NCBI RefSeq assembly: GCF_900604355.1
Contig: NZ_UWOE01000001.1
Location: 3,224,001-3,288,000, forward strand
Source of the DNA: Luxibacter massiliensis
GTDB taxonomy: Bacteria > Bacillota > Clostridia > Lachnospirales > Lachnospiraceae
DNA length: 64,000 bases
Direction of reading: 5' to 3'
Part shown: piece by piece, positions 23,985-32,574 of the stretch
Layout: every line of letters begins with the position of its first letter
How positions within the stretch are numbered: the first letter of the stretch is position 1
Notes under the pieces: model-generated
What the model was told of the DNA's origin: nothing
Seen by the model: only the letters and a program-made list of their open reading frames with translations
Database searches by the model: none
Translations under genes and position numbers: made by a program

Positions 23985-26219
23985 CTACTCCTTTCCCCTG
24001 CAACACTCATAGGCTTTGATTTGCCCGATTTGCGAGATACCGGCCCAAACCGCCAAAATCGCCGCCCCTAAAATGACAATCGGTATGCCAGCCATCACTT
24101 GCCCCCAGTTTATAACAAAACGAAAACTGTCCGCACCAAAAGACTTCAAAACCATCCCGCACAAACTTTCCCCACACAGGTGGCCCAGGGTAAGCCCGGC
24201 CACGATGCCTAATACAGCAGGCACAAGCCCTTTTGTAAAATAGATGCGTTTTATTGTTCCGCTGGTAAAGCCCAGGGCTTTACGCAGAGAAATTGCATAA
24301 CGCTCCCGCTCCACAATGAGCCGCAGGAACAGCGTCAGCACCACGGCTGTGACCAGCACGGCGATCCCCCCTGCCACCCGCGATGCCAGCCGAAGCTGCA
24401 CCAGTGTCTGTGCGTAAGTGTCTCGAACGTAGTCCTCAACGTCCGTCACATCTACACCCGTCCCACGATACTTTGCCATCCACTGTTCTTTATCTGTCGA
24501 TTCTTCCAGAGAGGCATATAGGACACTCCAAATCACGGGAGCAGTATCAGGTCTGTTACGAATTTTCGCCGTTTTGCCGCCGTTCGTAATATCGGAATAA
24601 ATACCGCAGACGGTGTAGCCTGACTTTTTTCCGTTTACATTTAAGTCCAGCGTATCACCGACAGACAGCTTCAATTCTTCCGCGTTCAAAGAGGACAGCG
24701 CGATCTCGTTTTCACCCGTCGGTAGTATTCCGGCTGAGAAGCTGACAGGAAAAATACTATGGTCGCCTGTTTCCACCGTCAGATTGACCGTCCCGCCATC
24801 CGGCAGAGCAGCCGGATAAGAACAGGTCTGGAGGGTTGTATATTCTTTCACTTGTGGGTCTTGCCCCAACGCAGTGGCAATCTGAGCGGTCATACTGTCA
24901 ATGTCTTTGATCTGCCGGACGTCAATACGGATTTCCGCGCTGCCAATTCCCATATAGGTTACAAACTTCGGAGAGGAAACCGTGTTATAAAGGTTTTGCG
25001 GAACGGGCATCAAAAAGGTGCAGGCCGCTGTGACAAATCCAATCAGAAGATACTTCCCATATCCTTTATCGCCTCTCTGCATCTGGAACATTGCAGAGAG
25101 CGCAGATAATTTGTCCGTCTTTTTTAAGGAATGACGGATAGAGAGAAGAATGATACCCTCGGCCAGCAGTGCCGCCAGAAGAGCGGCAAGTGTTTTCCAA
25201 GTTCCTTGATCCGTCGTCCCGTATAGCTCCTGAAGTTGTCTAACAAGCGGCTTTTGAAGGATAGCCGCTGTCCCCAGCCCAATAAACGCACCACAGAGGG
25301 AGAACAGAAGATATTTCGCAAAATAAAGACGTCTGATTTCTTTTCGTCCGATTCCAAGAGCTTTCAGCATTCCCACTTCTTTTCTGTCCCGCTCCATCTG
25401 TAAAGACAGGATGAAATGAATACAAAGCATGGAGATCAGCAGCACAATGATACTCATAAGAAAGATCACAAAAATCATTGTCCCATCGGATAGTGCGTTC
25501 ATCATGCGAACCAGAGGTCGGGTGATGGTCGGACCATTAGCAGGAAGGCTGCTGGCGGTATAGGCTGTCTGAAAGATATTCATATCAGCCCCGTCCCGCA
25601 GCAGAAATTCAATCAGGTATTCTTCCTCACCCTGGCCGCGCAGCAGCGCATAATCTGCCGCGCTGACCAGAAAGCGTTTTGACGAAGCCATCATGGAGTT
25701 CATCTGCGCGTCCCGGATAAATCCCGCAACCGTAAGCGTCTGGCCGCCAATCGTCATGGTACTTCCTGCCGCCAAGCCATATCGGTCACGGTAGCAGATG
25801 GGGACATAGACCTCTCCCGGCAAAATCTGTGGGCACGCGCCATCCATGCCTAGCAGAAAGTCGAATCGTTCTCCCTGCACACAAAGCCCGTTGTCCTGAG
25901 TGCTGTCGATCAGGCTTTGACCGTCCAATGCGACATTGCTGTTATCCAGATTCAAGAAGCGGCATATTTGCCAATCCTGTACCTCTGCGCAGCTTTCAGC
26001 AAAGCGAGTAAATTCCGCCTCCTCTACTGCCCCGGTGTGCATCTGTATGAAGTCGGGGACACCGGCACTGTCCATCAAAGTGTTGATGGCTCCCAACAGA
26101 TTACCACTAAGAAGCACCGTCAATGTCAGCAGCGCAGCGGAGATCGCCATGAAGAAAACCGTAGCGGTAGACATCAGCTTATTCTGTTTGACATCATTCC
26201 AAATCAATTTCTTTAGCAT
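23985..26219 (-). CDS. FtsX-like ABC permease, 744 aa
   Basis: Two FtsX repeats: an N-terminal membrane segment (about 18-40), an extracellular domain, three helices around 245-360, a second periplasmic-type domain and a final three-helix FtsX unit (about 620-730). This ten-segment layout matches Gram-positive bacitracin/peptide-type transporters of the MacB class. It overlaps the MFS gene upstream and is directly followed by the ATPase, so TetR, MFS, permease and ATPase form one multidrug unit. Confidence 0.85.
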   Translation of the reverse strand: MLKKLIWNDVKQNKLMSTATVFFMAISAALLTLTVLLSGNLLGAINTLMDSAGVPDFIQMHTGAVEEAEFTRFAESCAEVQDWQICRFLNLDNSNVALDGQSLIDSTQDNGLCVQGERFDFLLGMDGACPQILPGEVYVPICYRDRYGLAAGSTMTIGGQTLTVAGFIRDAQMNSMMASSKRFLVSAADYALLRGQGEEEYLIEFLLRDGADMNIFQTAYTASSLPANGPTITRPLVRMMNALSDGTMIFVIFLMSIIVLLISMLCIHFILSLQMERDRKEVGMLKALGIGRKEIRRLYFAKYLLFSLCGAFIGLGTAAILQKPLVRQLQELYGTTDQGTWKTLAALLAALLAEGIILLSIRHSLKKTDKLSALSAMFQMQRGDKGYGKYLLIGFVTAACTFLMPVPQNLYNTVSSPKFVTYMGIGSAEIRIDVRQIKDIDSMTAQIATALGQDPQVKEYTTLQTCSYPAALPDGGTVNLTVETGDHSIFPVSFSAGILPTGENEIALSSLNAEELKLSVGDTLDLNVNGKKSGYTVCGIYSDITNGGKTAKIRNRPDTAPVIWSVLYASLEESTDKEQWMAKYRGTGVDVTDVEDYVRDTYAQTLVQLRLASRVAGGIAVLVTAVVLTLFLRLIVERERYAISLRKALGFTSGTIKRIYFTKGLVPAVLGIVAGLTLGHLCGESLCGMVLKSFGADSFRFVINWGQVMAGIPIVILGAAILAVWAGISQIGQIKAYECCRGKE

Positions 26220-27454
26220 GACAACTTCCTTTCCAATGCCCTGACGCTTTTCATGGAACCCAGCAGCAGGGCCGTTAGGCTGAGCAGTCCGCCCGCCACC
26301 ATAACGACGCTGGCAGCGCCCCGTCCCACACTGAGCCGGAACAATGCCGCCGTCCCGTCAGCCGCTGCACCCGCCGCACCATAGGCCACTACATACCCAA
26401 TCTGCGATAAAAATCCGATCACACCCCAGGCCCGCCCCTGTAGTTCGTCCGGGATGTTGGTTCTGACCAGATAATCCAGACAGTTGTTGGCAAACGGCAG
26501 GGTGGCAAAAAACAGGAAACCAAACAGACATATCAGATAGATATTCTCCCAAACGCCAAATCCGATCATACCGATCCCAGCCAGAAACAGGGACACACTC
26601 AAGACTTTGACATATCCCCGCTTAATGCCTTTCGCACCTAAAAACAGGCTGGATACCAGCATCCCGCAGGCACAGACGGTTTCCCCAACACCCAGTGTGG
26701 CGCTGTCCGCAAAATCAAGGATCATGGGCTGGGCCAGAGTTTGGAAGGTTCCCATAAAACAGGTCATAACTGCGGAAATCGCAATCAAAACAGAAATACC
26801 CCGATTGCCCGCTATTGCACTCCAGCCCTGACGCAGACTTTCTCCAAAGGAAGGCTTATCCCAGGCTTTCTTTCTGGCGATCTCCTTCCGCACCACCGCG
26901 GCGCCAATCACGGTAGGGAAAAAAGTGCAAATGTCAATCACCAGCAACAGCTTAATGTCACTGACCGCCAGTAGCCCACCAGCCAGGATAGGAGAGATCA
27001 AATACCTTGCACTTCCGGCAATACTCACCATGCCGCTGGCTTTGGAATATTCCTCACTGGTCAGGAGATCCGTCACAGTTGCCCGATAGGACGGTTCCAG
27101 CAGAGCGGAGAAGGTAGAACTGATGAAAACGCCGACACATATCTGCCAGAGAGCCGCTTCACCATTCATCATGCACAGCAGTATATAAAAAATACCAAAT
27201 GCCGAACACCCATCCCCGACCATCATAAGCAGCCGCCTGTCATAACGATCTGCCAGTACGCCAGCCGGGACACTGAGCAGCAGAGTTGGCAGGAAAGCCA
27301 ACAGTGTAACCAGCGCCATACTTCCTGCACTCCCTGTCTGCTTGAACACATAAACGCCCAGCCCAAAACTTGTCAGCCCTCCACCGATGGCCGAGATAAA
27401 TTCGCCTGCCCACAACAGCATAAATTTTGAAAAATTGCTTTTCTTATATTTCAT
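26213..27454 (-). CDS. MFS transporter, Mef/EntS-like
   Basis: 413 residues with twelve predicted membrane helices. Motif A is seen as GVLADRYDRRLL. The ATG at 27452-27454 has GGAGG nine bases ahead; an earlier TTG overlaps that site. The family includes macrolide and siderophore exporters; substrate not assigned. A palindrome matching that of the TetR gene lies in its promoter region at 27479-27498, which points to control by the 27541 regulator. Confidence 0.85.
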   Translation of the reverse strand: MKYKKSNFSKFMLLWAGEFISAIGGGLTSFGLGVYVFKQTGSAGSMALVTLLAFLPTLLLSVPAGVLADRYDRRLLMMVGDGCSAFGIFYILLCMMNGEAALWQICVGVFISSTFSALLEPSYRATVTDLLTSEEYSKASGMVSIAGSARYLISPILAGGLLAVSDIKLLLVIDICTFFPTVIGAAVVRKEIARKKAWDKPSFGESLRQGWSAIAGNRGISVLIAISAVMTCFMGTFQTLAQPMILDFADSATLGVGETVCACGMLVSSLFLGAKGIKRGYVKVLSVSLFLAGIGMIGFGVWENIYLICLFGFLFFATLPFANNCLDYLVRTNIPDELQGRAWGVIGFLSQIGYVVAYGAAGAAADGTAALFRLSVGRGAASVVMVAGGLLSLTALLLGSMKSVRALERKLSC

Positions 27455-27478
27455 TCTCTCAATCCTCCACAAAACATA

Positions 27479-27498
27479 GACCGTCTGCCTGTCGGTTT
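27479..27498. promoter_or_regulatory. TetR operator upstream of the MFS gene
   Basis: Reverse strand AACCGACaGgCaGACGGTC resembles the site at 28207-28222 (CCGACtGtCtGTC), both upstream of genes of the same unit, so they are likely two sites for the same TetR protein. Confidence 0.7.
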
Positions 27499-27506
27499 AT
27501 AGATTG

Positions 27507-27530
27507 AAAATAAAGGAACCATCCTGTTCC
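27507..27530 (-). terminator. Short terminator after the TetR gene
   Basis: Arms GGAAC/GTTCC (27515-27519/27526-27530) followed on the minus strand by a T-rich run. A stop signal here plus a separate operator implies separate promoters for TetR and MFS. Confidence 0.5.
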
Positions 27531-27540
27531 TCTATTTTCT

Positions 27541-28179
27541 CTATTTTTGCTGGTCGTTTTGAAATATGGGGAGAATAGCAGCCTGCATACTTCCCCGTTC
27601 CATCCCCAACAATCGTTCCAAATTATAAATAAAGGCTGTAACCTTTTGTTGTCGCTCGTCCTCGCTATACTGCATCAGGTCATCGAATACGGTGTTGGAA
27701 TACAACAGCGTCATTTCCGCCACCTCCGCTGGAAAGTCTGTCTGGCAGATTCCCTGGGCGATTCCTTCTTCAATCAAGCTGGTGATGAGGGGATTGATTC
27801 CGGTCAGCAGTCCAATCTGCATTTTTTGATGGAGCAGCGCATTCTGCGGTTTATGAACCTGATCCATGACTTCCTGTCCGAGATTTCCATCTACATTTAA
27901 TGCCATCATCATCATAGTTAACCGCTGCAATACGGGTATGTCTTTTTGGTTGAAAATGTCTGCCGCCCTTTTTATGAGTTGCCTCGACATCCGCTCAATC
28001 ATGGCATCCAGAATATCTTCTTTTGACTTAAAATGGTAGTACAGCGTTCCCCTTGCAATTCCAATCTCATTCAAAATATCATTTGTACTGGTGTTATCGA
28101 AGCCTTTTGTTCCAAATAACCGCTCAGCCACATCCAAAATTTCATTTTTGCGTTCTTCCGCTTCTTTGACAATCCGCAT
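27541..28179 (-). CDS. TetR-family regulator of the exporter unit
   Basis: About 212 residues. HTH ILDVAERLFGTKGFDNTSTN, then DILNEIGIARGTLYYHFKSK. The ATG at 28177-28179 is preferred; an ATG four codons earlier directly abuts AAGGG. The C-terminal domain would bind the exported drug or signal (family knowledge). Matching operators occur in front of this gene and of the MFS gene. Confidence 0.85.
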   Translation of the reverse strand: MRIVKEAEERKNEILDVAERLFGTKGFDNTSTNDILNEIGIARGTLYYHFKSKEDILDAMIERMSRQLIKRAADIFNQKDIPVLQRLTMMMMALNVDGNLGQEVMDQVHKPQNALLHQKMQIGLLTGINPLITSLIEEGIAQGICQTDFPAEVAEMTLLYSNTVFDDLMQYSEDERQQKVTAFIYNLERLLGMERGSMQAAILPIFQNDQQK

Positions 28180-28206
28180 TTTTGTCACCATCCCTTATTT
28201 ATTAAA

Positions 28207-28228
28207 CCGACTGTCTGTCAGTATTGTA
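28207..28228 (-). promoter_or_regulatory. TetR operator and -10 box
   Basis: CCGACTGTCTGTCAGT (28207-28222) is an imperfect palindrome beside TACAAT (complement of 28223-28228). See the matching site at 27479. Confidence 0.7.
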
Positions 28229-28392
28229 TCATAGGAAAAGTAAAAAAGTAAGTAGGGGACGTCAATTTTCGCAGAATGTTCAAAAAAAATTCATCCAATT
28301 ATCACTTTTTGATTTTTATTTTTAAGATTCCAGAACAGACACGGGGCACACACAAACGAGCAGCCTTGCTGCTTCACAATCTAACTACATAA

Positions 28393-28440
28393 AAAATAAA
28401 GGCTTTCAGCCACAACAATGTGTGCCGAAAGCCTTTATTT
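28393..28440. terminator. Strong bidirectional terminator
   Basis: Fourteen-base perfect arms AAATAAAGGCTTTC (28393-28406) and 28427-28440 with A- and T-rich flanks. On the minus strand it follows the integrase stump and sits between vanX and the TetR promoter, so it may be the end signal of the van transcript. Confidence 0.75.
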
Positions 28441-28449
28441 AGGGTGTTT

Positions 28450-28610
28450 TTATGGATTTTTATTCCTGCCCTTTGTACAACTTGCAATTTCCATTTCTGT
28501 ACCTTTATGAGTTTTATCTTGCAGTCCTGCCACCCGCAGAATTCCAGAAAAGCGTTAATAGACGACAGTGTTCTATCGACCGTCTGAGCCTTACCTCTTT
28601 GTTTCATAAT
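28450..28610 (-). pseudogene. N-terminal stump of a tyrosine integrase
   Basis: The frame MKQRGKAQTVDRTLSSINAF then LEFCGWQDCKIKLIKVQ matches the SAM-like core-binding domain of tyrosine recombinases (RTLS.LN.F.RF.G..DC pattern). The catalytic domain is absent and the frame soon runs into the terminator. Confidence 0.55.
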
Positions 28611-28746
28611 CGTAAAACTCCTGTATATCATTTTTCTATATTTTTACCCACAAACATACAGGAAATTACGCTCCTTTATAAAAAGGTAAAGCACCTCATG
28701 CCGCTTGTCCTTATAATCTTACATTTTTCATTTCTTCAAGTTCTCA

Positions 28747-29355
28747 CTAGGCAATGCAAAAATCAAAATATGTATCCGGGTATGGCTCGTCCGCCAAGAC
28801 GTAATGCCACCATTCATAACGATAGGCTTCAAATCCGCTGCTCTCCATGATATAACGCAAGCACTGCCGGTTTTTTGATTCTTCTTCGCTCAGACCGCTG
28901 GCGGCATGATGTGACCGCACATCCATGAAGTCGAAATCTCCGCCCATTGGCACAAGCATCCCCGTATCCAAACGGAAAATCGTAAGGTCAACCGCACTTC
29001 CGCGGCTGTGGCTGGACTGGGAAGCCACATACCCTTTCGTGACCATCTCGTTCCTTTTGATATTTGGATAGTAACGCTTTTTCGTCAGATTGTCTTCCGG
29101 TTGGGAAGCCCAATTCAGAAAACAATTCACTGCGCACTGGGGGCGATAGCCGTCCCATAAGAGCAAACCATATCCCAGCTTCTCCGCCATCTTCTGAGCC
29201 TTACGCAAAGCAACTCCCAGCTCCTTCGTTCCCATAACACGGTTTACCATGTATCCGTCTACCGGTTTCCCAGTGAAATTGTCCCATGTGGCATATTTGG
29301 CATCCCATCGGATCCCGGGAATCATTTCATCTAAAAAGGCAAAGTTCTTTTTCAT
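28747..29355 (-). CDS. vanX: VanX D-Ala-D-Ala dipeptidase
   Basis: 202 residues, usual VanX length, AGGAGG upstream. Zinc ligands and catalytic residues are in SSHSRGSAVDLT (His, Asp) and YRYEWWHYVL (Glu, His). It destroys D-Ala-D-Ala so that only D-Ala-D-Lac reaches the wall precursor. It is six bases after the ligase stop and last in the operon; its 3' end is copied at 17697-17735. Confidence 0.95.
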   Translation of the reverse strand: MKKNFAFLDEMIPGIRWDAKYATWDNFTGKPVDGYMVNRVMGTKELGVALRKAQKMAEKLGYGLLLWDGYRPQCAVNCFLNWASQPEDNLTKKRYYPNIKRNEMVTKGYVASQSSHSRGSAVDLTIFRLDTGMLVPMGGDFDFMDVRSHHAASGLSEEESKNRQCLRYIMESSGFEAYRYEWWHYVLADEPYPDTYFDFCIA

Positions 29356-29360
29356 GACAG

Positions 29361-30392
29361 TTACCTCCTAAGTGAAAGTTCAATCAAGCGATCCAGTATT
29401 TCAGAAAGCGTAAAACCGGCTGCTGTCATCATGCGGGGATAGCGGCTGTAGGAAGTAAAACCCGGCATGGTATTCACTTCATTCAGCACAATGTAACCGT
29501 CCTCCCGCAAAAACAGGTCAATGCGGGCCAATCCTCTGCAGCCAAGTATCCGGTAAATCTTCATTGCTGTTTTCTGAATCCGTTCTCTTACCTCATCCGG
29601 TAAGGCGGCTGGAACTCGGATGACTGCATTTTCAGATCCCTTCTCCGGCTGTGCTTCCTGATGAATCTTAAAAAAGCCGTGTCTCAGCTCAATCTGATCC
29701 ACCTCGCCAGCCATGAGATTATTTCCATTTCCCAGTATGGCGCAGCCTACCTCACTCCCGGTAACGGCCTCTTCAATCAAAATCTTGCTGTCATATTTTC
29801 TTGCTTCTTCGATTGCTGCCTGCAGCTCTTCTGCCTTACATACCTTGTTTACGCCAAAGGATGAGCCGGAACGGGCAGGCTTTACAAAAACGGGATATAC
29901 GAAATCCTCCGTTTCCAGGCGATCCCCCTCCTGAAGGATCCGGAACCCAGGCACAGCGATACCCGCATTTTTCACAACGATATATGCAAGCGCCTTATCC
30001 ATGCAGATTACGGAGCTTTGAATATCGCATCCCACATACGGAATGCCTGACAATTCAAGCAAGCCTTGTATGGAGCCATCTTCGCCAAACTTGCCATGAA
30101 TCATTGGAAATACCACATCTACAGGCTGGATTTCATACCCAGTGTCTTTTTGTATCAGCAGACCATGCGTATTTCTGTCCGGCGAAAAAACAACCGGATC
30201 CCCCGCATATTGTTCCCACTCCAAACAAGGTTTTTCGCACATCTTCCAAACGCCGGATTTTGTGATTCCAATATAATAAGGCTGATATTTTTTTGTATCT
30301 ATGTTTGCGGCAATCTCCATCGCAGATTTTATCGAAACATTATGTTCCTCTGAACAGCCCCCAAACAGAACTGCAACTTTAATCTTAAACAT
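29361..30392 (-). CDS. vanD: VanD-type D-Ala:D-Lac ligase
   Basis: 343 residues, the length of VanD. Start at the ATG at 30390-30392 (MFKIKVAVLFGGCSEEHNVS) with AGGAG eight bases ahead. The ATP-grasp signatures GKFGEDGSIQG, ARSGSSFGVNK and EVNTMPGFTSYSRYP are intact, and KIHQE carries the His typical of D-Lac rather than D-Ser ligases. The sequence is much closer to remembered VanD than to VanA or VanB. It overlaps vanH by eight bases. Confidence 0.93.
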   Translation of the reverse strand: MFKIKVAVLFGGCSEEHNVSIKSAMEIAANIDTKKYQPYYIGITKSGVWKMCEKPCLEWEQYAGDPVVFSPDRNTHGLLIQKDTGYEIQPVDVVFPMIHGKFGEDGSIQGLLELSGIPYVGCDIQSSVICMDKALAYIVVKNAGIAVPGFRILQEGDRLETEDFVYPVFVKPARSGSSFGVNKVCKAEELQAAIEEARKYDSKILIEEAVTGSEVGCAILGNGNNLMAGEVDQIELRHGFFKIHQEAQPEKGSENAVIRVPAALPDEVRERIQKTAMKIYRILGCRGLARIDLFLREDGYIVLNEVNTMPGFTSYSRYPRMMTAAGFTLSEILDRLIELSLRR

Positions 30393-31356
30393 TTCCCAGA
30401 CTCCTTTCAAAATTCAAACAATTTCTAATGGTATTTCTAACCGTGTCAACCAACACCCGCTCCGTGTGATAGGCTGTGTGCGGCGTAACAATGACATTCG
30501 GCATTCCCTGCAGGACAGACAGGAAAGGATGCTCTATCGTTCTTTGAGTGCAGTCACGGTAAAAGATACCTTCTTCGCCCTCTAAAACATCCAGGGCGGC
30601 GCCGCCGATTTTCTGTTCTTTTAATGCTTCTACCAATGCTGCGGTATCCACTAAAGCGCCCCGTCCTGTATTGATCAGAAGCGCCTCCCTCTTCATCATC
30701 TCTAGCTGCTCGCGCCCAATCATATGGCGGGTATCCTCTGCCAGAGGCACATGCAGCGTAACAATGTCGCTGCTCTTCAATAATTCACAAAACGAAACAT
30801 AATTTGCTCCTGCTTTGTGATTTCGGTCGTAGGCCAATACCTTGCAGCCGAATCCCTCCAGGCGTTCCATGACTGCCTGTCCGATTCGTCCGGTTCCCAA
30901 GACGCCAACCGTCAAATCCTGCAGTTCTTTTCCACGGCAGTCATTCAGACAATAATTCTGCTTCTGGGTTTCACGCAGGACCGACTTTGTGCCGCGCAGC
31001 AGCATAAGCATCAGCATGACGGTATAATCGGCCACACTTCCCGGCGAGTATTCTACTGTGCCAACAACCATACCCAGTAACCCGGCCGCCTGTATATCAA
31101 TATGGTTAAAGCCAATGCTCCGGGTACTGATATACTTTACCCCTGCATTTTTTAGTGCAAGAAGAATCGGTTCTGATAGCTCCGCTTTATGGCTTACGCT
31201 TACGCAGCAGCATCCATCAGCTAATCCAGCATTGCTTTCTGATATAGAATCTTTTATGAGTGTGGCTGTAACACCAAGCTCATAAGAAATCTTTTGAAAG
31301 ACCTCCATTTCGTCTGGCTCACATCCAAAAACAGTAATATCCATTTTTTTATTCAT
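30385..31356 (-). CDS. vanH: VanH D-lactate dehydrogenase
   Basis: 323 residues, D-isomer 2-hydroxyacid dehydrogenase fold. The NAD site is VGVLGTGRIGQAV (about 150), catalytic Arg in INTGRGALVD, Glu in the following loop and His in TPHTAYHTE. It reduces pyruvate to D-lactate for the VanD ligase. AGGAGG is six bases ahead of the ATG. Confidence 0.93.
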   Translation of the reverse strand: MNKKMDITVFGCEPDEMEVFQKISYELGVTATLIKDSISESNAGLADGCCCVSVSHKAELSEPILLALKNAGVKYISTRSIGFNHIDIQAAGLLGMVVGTVEYSPGSVADYTVMLMLMLLRGTKSVLRETQKQNYCLNDCRGKELQDLTVGVLGTGRIGQAVMERLEGFGCKVLAYDRNHKAGANYVSFCELLKSSDIVTLHVPLAEDTRHMIGREQLEMMKREALLINTGRGALVDTAALVEALKEQKIGGAALDVLEGEEGIFYRDCTQRTIEHPFLSVLQGMPNVIVTPHTAYHTERVLVDTVRNTIRNCLNFERSLGNV

Positions 31357-31375
31357 TCGTTTCCTCCTTATCCTA

Positions 31376-32446
31376 CTACTGGGCTTTGATTTTATCTAAA
31401 ATATCAACGCTGTCCTGAAACCTGCTTTCTTTCGTAGAGCCCATGACTACGCAGATATAGGTTTCTCCGTCCATCACCGCTGCAGAAACAATACATGCAC
31501 CCCCAAGGCTGCTGGTCCCGGTTTTCAGACCGATCACTTCTGGACGGTAATAGGGACTGTTCGGATCGAGAAGTTCATTAGAATTGTTGTAAGTGACCTC
31601 TCTGCCGTTCGGCCATCTTTCATATGACGTATTGCTCGCCACAATTTCTGAAATAATGGGATTCTCCAAACATGCCTTTGCAATGATGGCAAGATCATAG
31701 GCCGTGGTATACTGTCCTTCGGCGTCATACCCATCCGGAACCACAAAATTCGAGTCTGTAACGCCAAGCTCCCTGGCTTTCTCATTCACCTTATCCATGA
31801 ATATTTGAATGGCCTGCTGATTGGACAGGCTGTTATCACCTGCAATCGTCTTTCCGGTATTAACTGCAAGGGTATAGGCTGCATCATTGCCGGACGGAAG
31901 CATCAGGGCAATCAGAAGCTGCCTGACAGTCAGGGTATCGCCTTTCATAAGCCATGCGGTTGACGAATCACTATGGATCATTTCAATCTCCGATCCTACC
32001 CTCATCTCATCCTCCGGGGAACAATATTCAAGCACGGTCAACGCCGTAATCATTTTGGCTGTACTGGCCGGCGCAATTCTGTCCGTAGCATTTTTCTGAT
32101 ACAATACCGCATTGGTGTCTTTGTTCACAACAATGGCATTTGCTGCTATGATGTTCAGGTCAATCGTGCTCACTTGATCGGATATGGCTGAATTTGAAGC
32201 TGGAGACTCATCCTCACTCTGACCGTCGACCAGAAATGAATAGTCCTTGCCAGTCTTTGTATTTTCTTTGGATGGAAGAGCCGGATCTTTACTCTCCCCT
32301 AAAAAATGCACAACTCCAAAGATTACAGAAACAATGAGTAAACAAAGTATGACACATGCAGCCCTGTAAAAAAGCAATTTTCTTTTTTTGGCTTTTCTAC
32401 GATTCCTTTTGTCATAATTTCCATTATTATTTTGATATTCCATCAT
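31376..32446 (-). CDS. vanY: VanY, penicillin-binding-type D,D-carboxypeptidase
   Basis: About 356 residues from the ATG at 32444-32446, with GGAG nine bases ahead; a longer frame extends through the terminator and is rejected. A basic N-terminus and one membrane anchor (YRAACVILCLLIVSVIFGVV) precede a serine peptidase S11 domain: SxxK as STAK, SGN in LPSGND, KTG in GLKTGTSS. A PBP-like VanY, rather than the zinc VanY of VanA/VanB, is a known mark of vanD clusters. It removes terminal D-Ala from remaining precursors. First gene of the resistance operon. Confidence 0.93.
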   Translation of the reverse strand: MMEYQNNNGNYDKRNRRKAKKRKLLFYRAACVILCLLIVSVIFGVVHFLGESKDPALPSKENTKTGKDYSFLVDGQSEDESPASNSAISDQVSTIDLNIIAANAIVVNKDTNAVLYQKNATDRIAPASTAKMITALTVLEYCSPEDEMRVGSEIEMIHSDSSTAWLMKGDTLTVRQLLIALMLPSGNDAAYTLAVNTGKTIAGDNSLSNQQAIQIFMDKVNEKARELGVTDSNFVVPDGYDAEGQYTTAYDLAIIAKACLENPIISEIVASNTSYERWPNGREVTYNNSNELLDPNSPYYRPEVIGLKTGTSSLGGACIVSAAVMDGETYICVVMGSTKESRFQDSVDILDKIKAQ

Positions 32447-32470
32447 CACCCTGAACTCCTTTCTGAAAGC

Positions 32471-32519
32471 AAAAAAAATCGCCCCTCCTGATATAAAGCA
32501 TATCAGAATGGAGCGATTT
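32471..32519 (-). terminator. Strong terminator between vanS and vanY
   Basis: Arms 32500-32519 and 32476-32494 pair over about 18 positions with a five-base loop, then eight T on the minus strand. It ends 25 bases before the vanY start and should stop vanRS transcripts; any vanY promoter must lie upstream of or inside it. Confidence 0.8.
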
Positions 32520-32562
32520 ATGTTTTCGTAATCTTTTATGGATAACACACGGTTTATCTCGG

Positions 32563-32574
32563 AATTTCTTACGA
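32563..32574 (-). promoter_or_regulatory. Candidate VanR binding box
   Basis: The minus strand reads TCGTAAGAAATT, a full match to the 12-base TCGTANGAAANT consensus I recall for phosphorylated VanR sites. It overlaps the vanS stop codon and lies about 120 bases ahead of vanY, as in other van promoters. A weaker half-match (ATTACGAAAACAT) follows about 40 bases downstream. Confidence 0.6.

Larger units (their letters stand above)
28192..28746. other. Gap with terminator and integrase stump
   Basis: Contents listed separately: TetR operator and promoter (28207-28228), a 14-base-arm terminator (28393-28440) and an integrase fragment. The remainder, 28640-28746, is AT-rich with no gene and no clear terminator after vanX. 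Confidence 0.5.
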
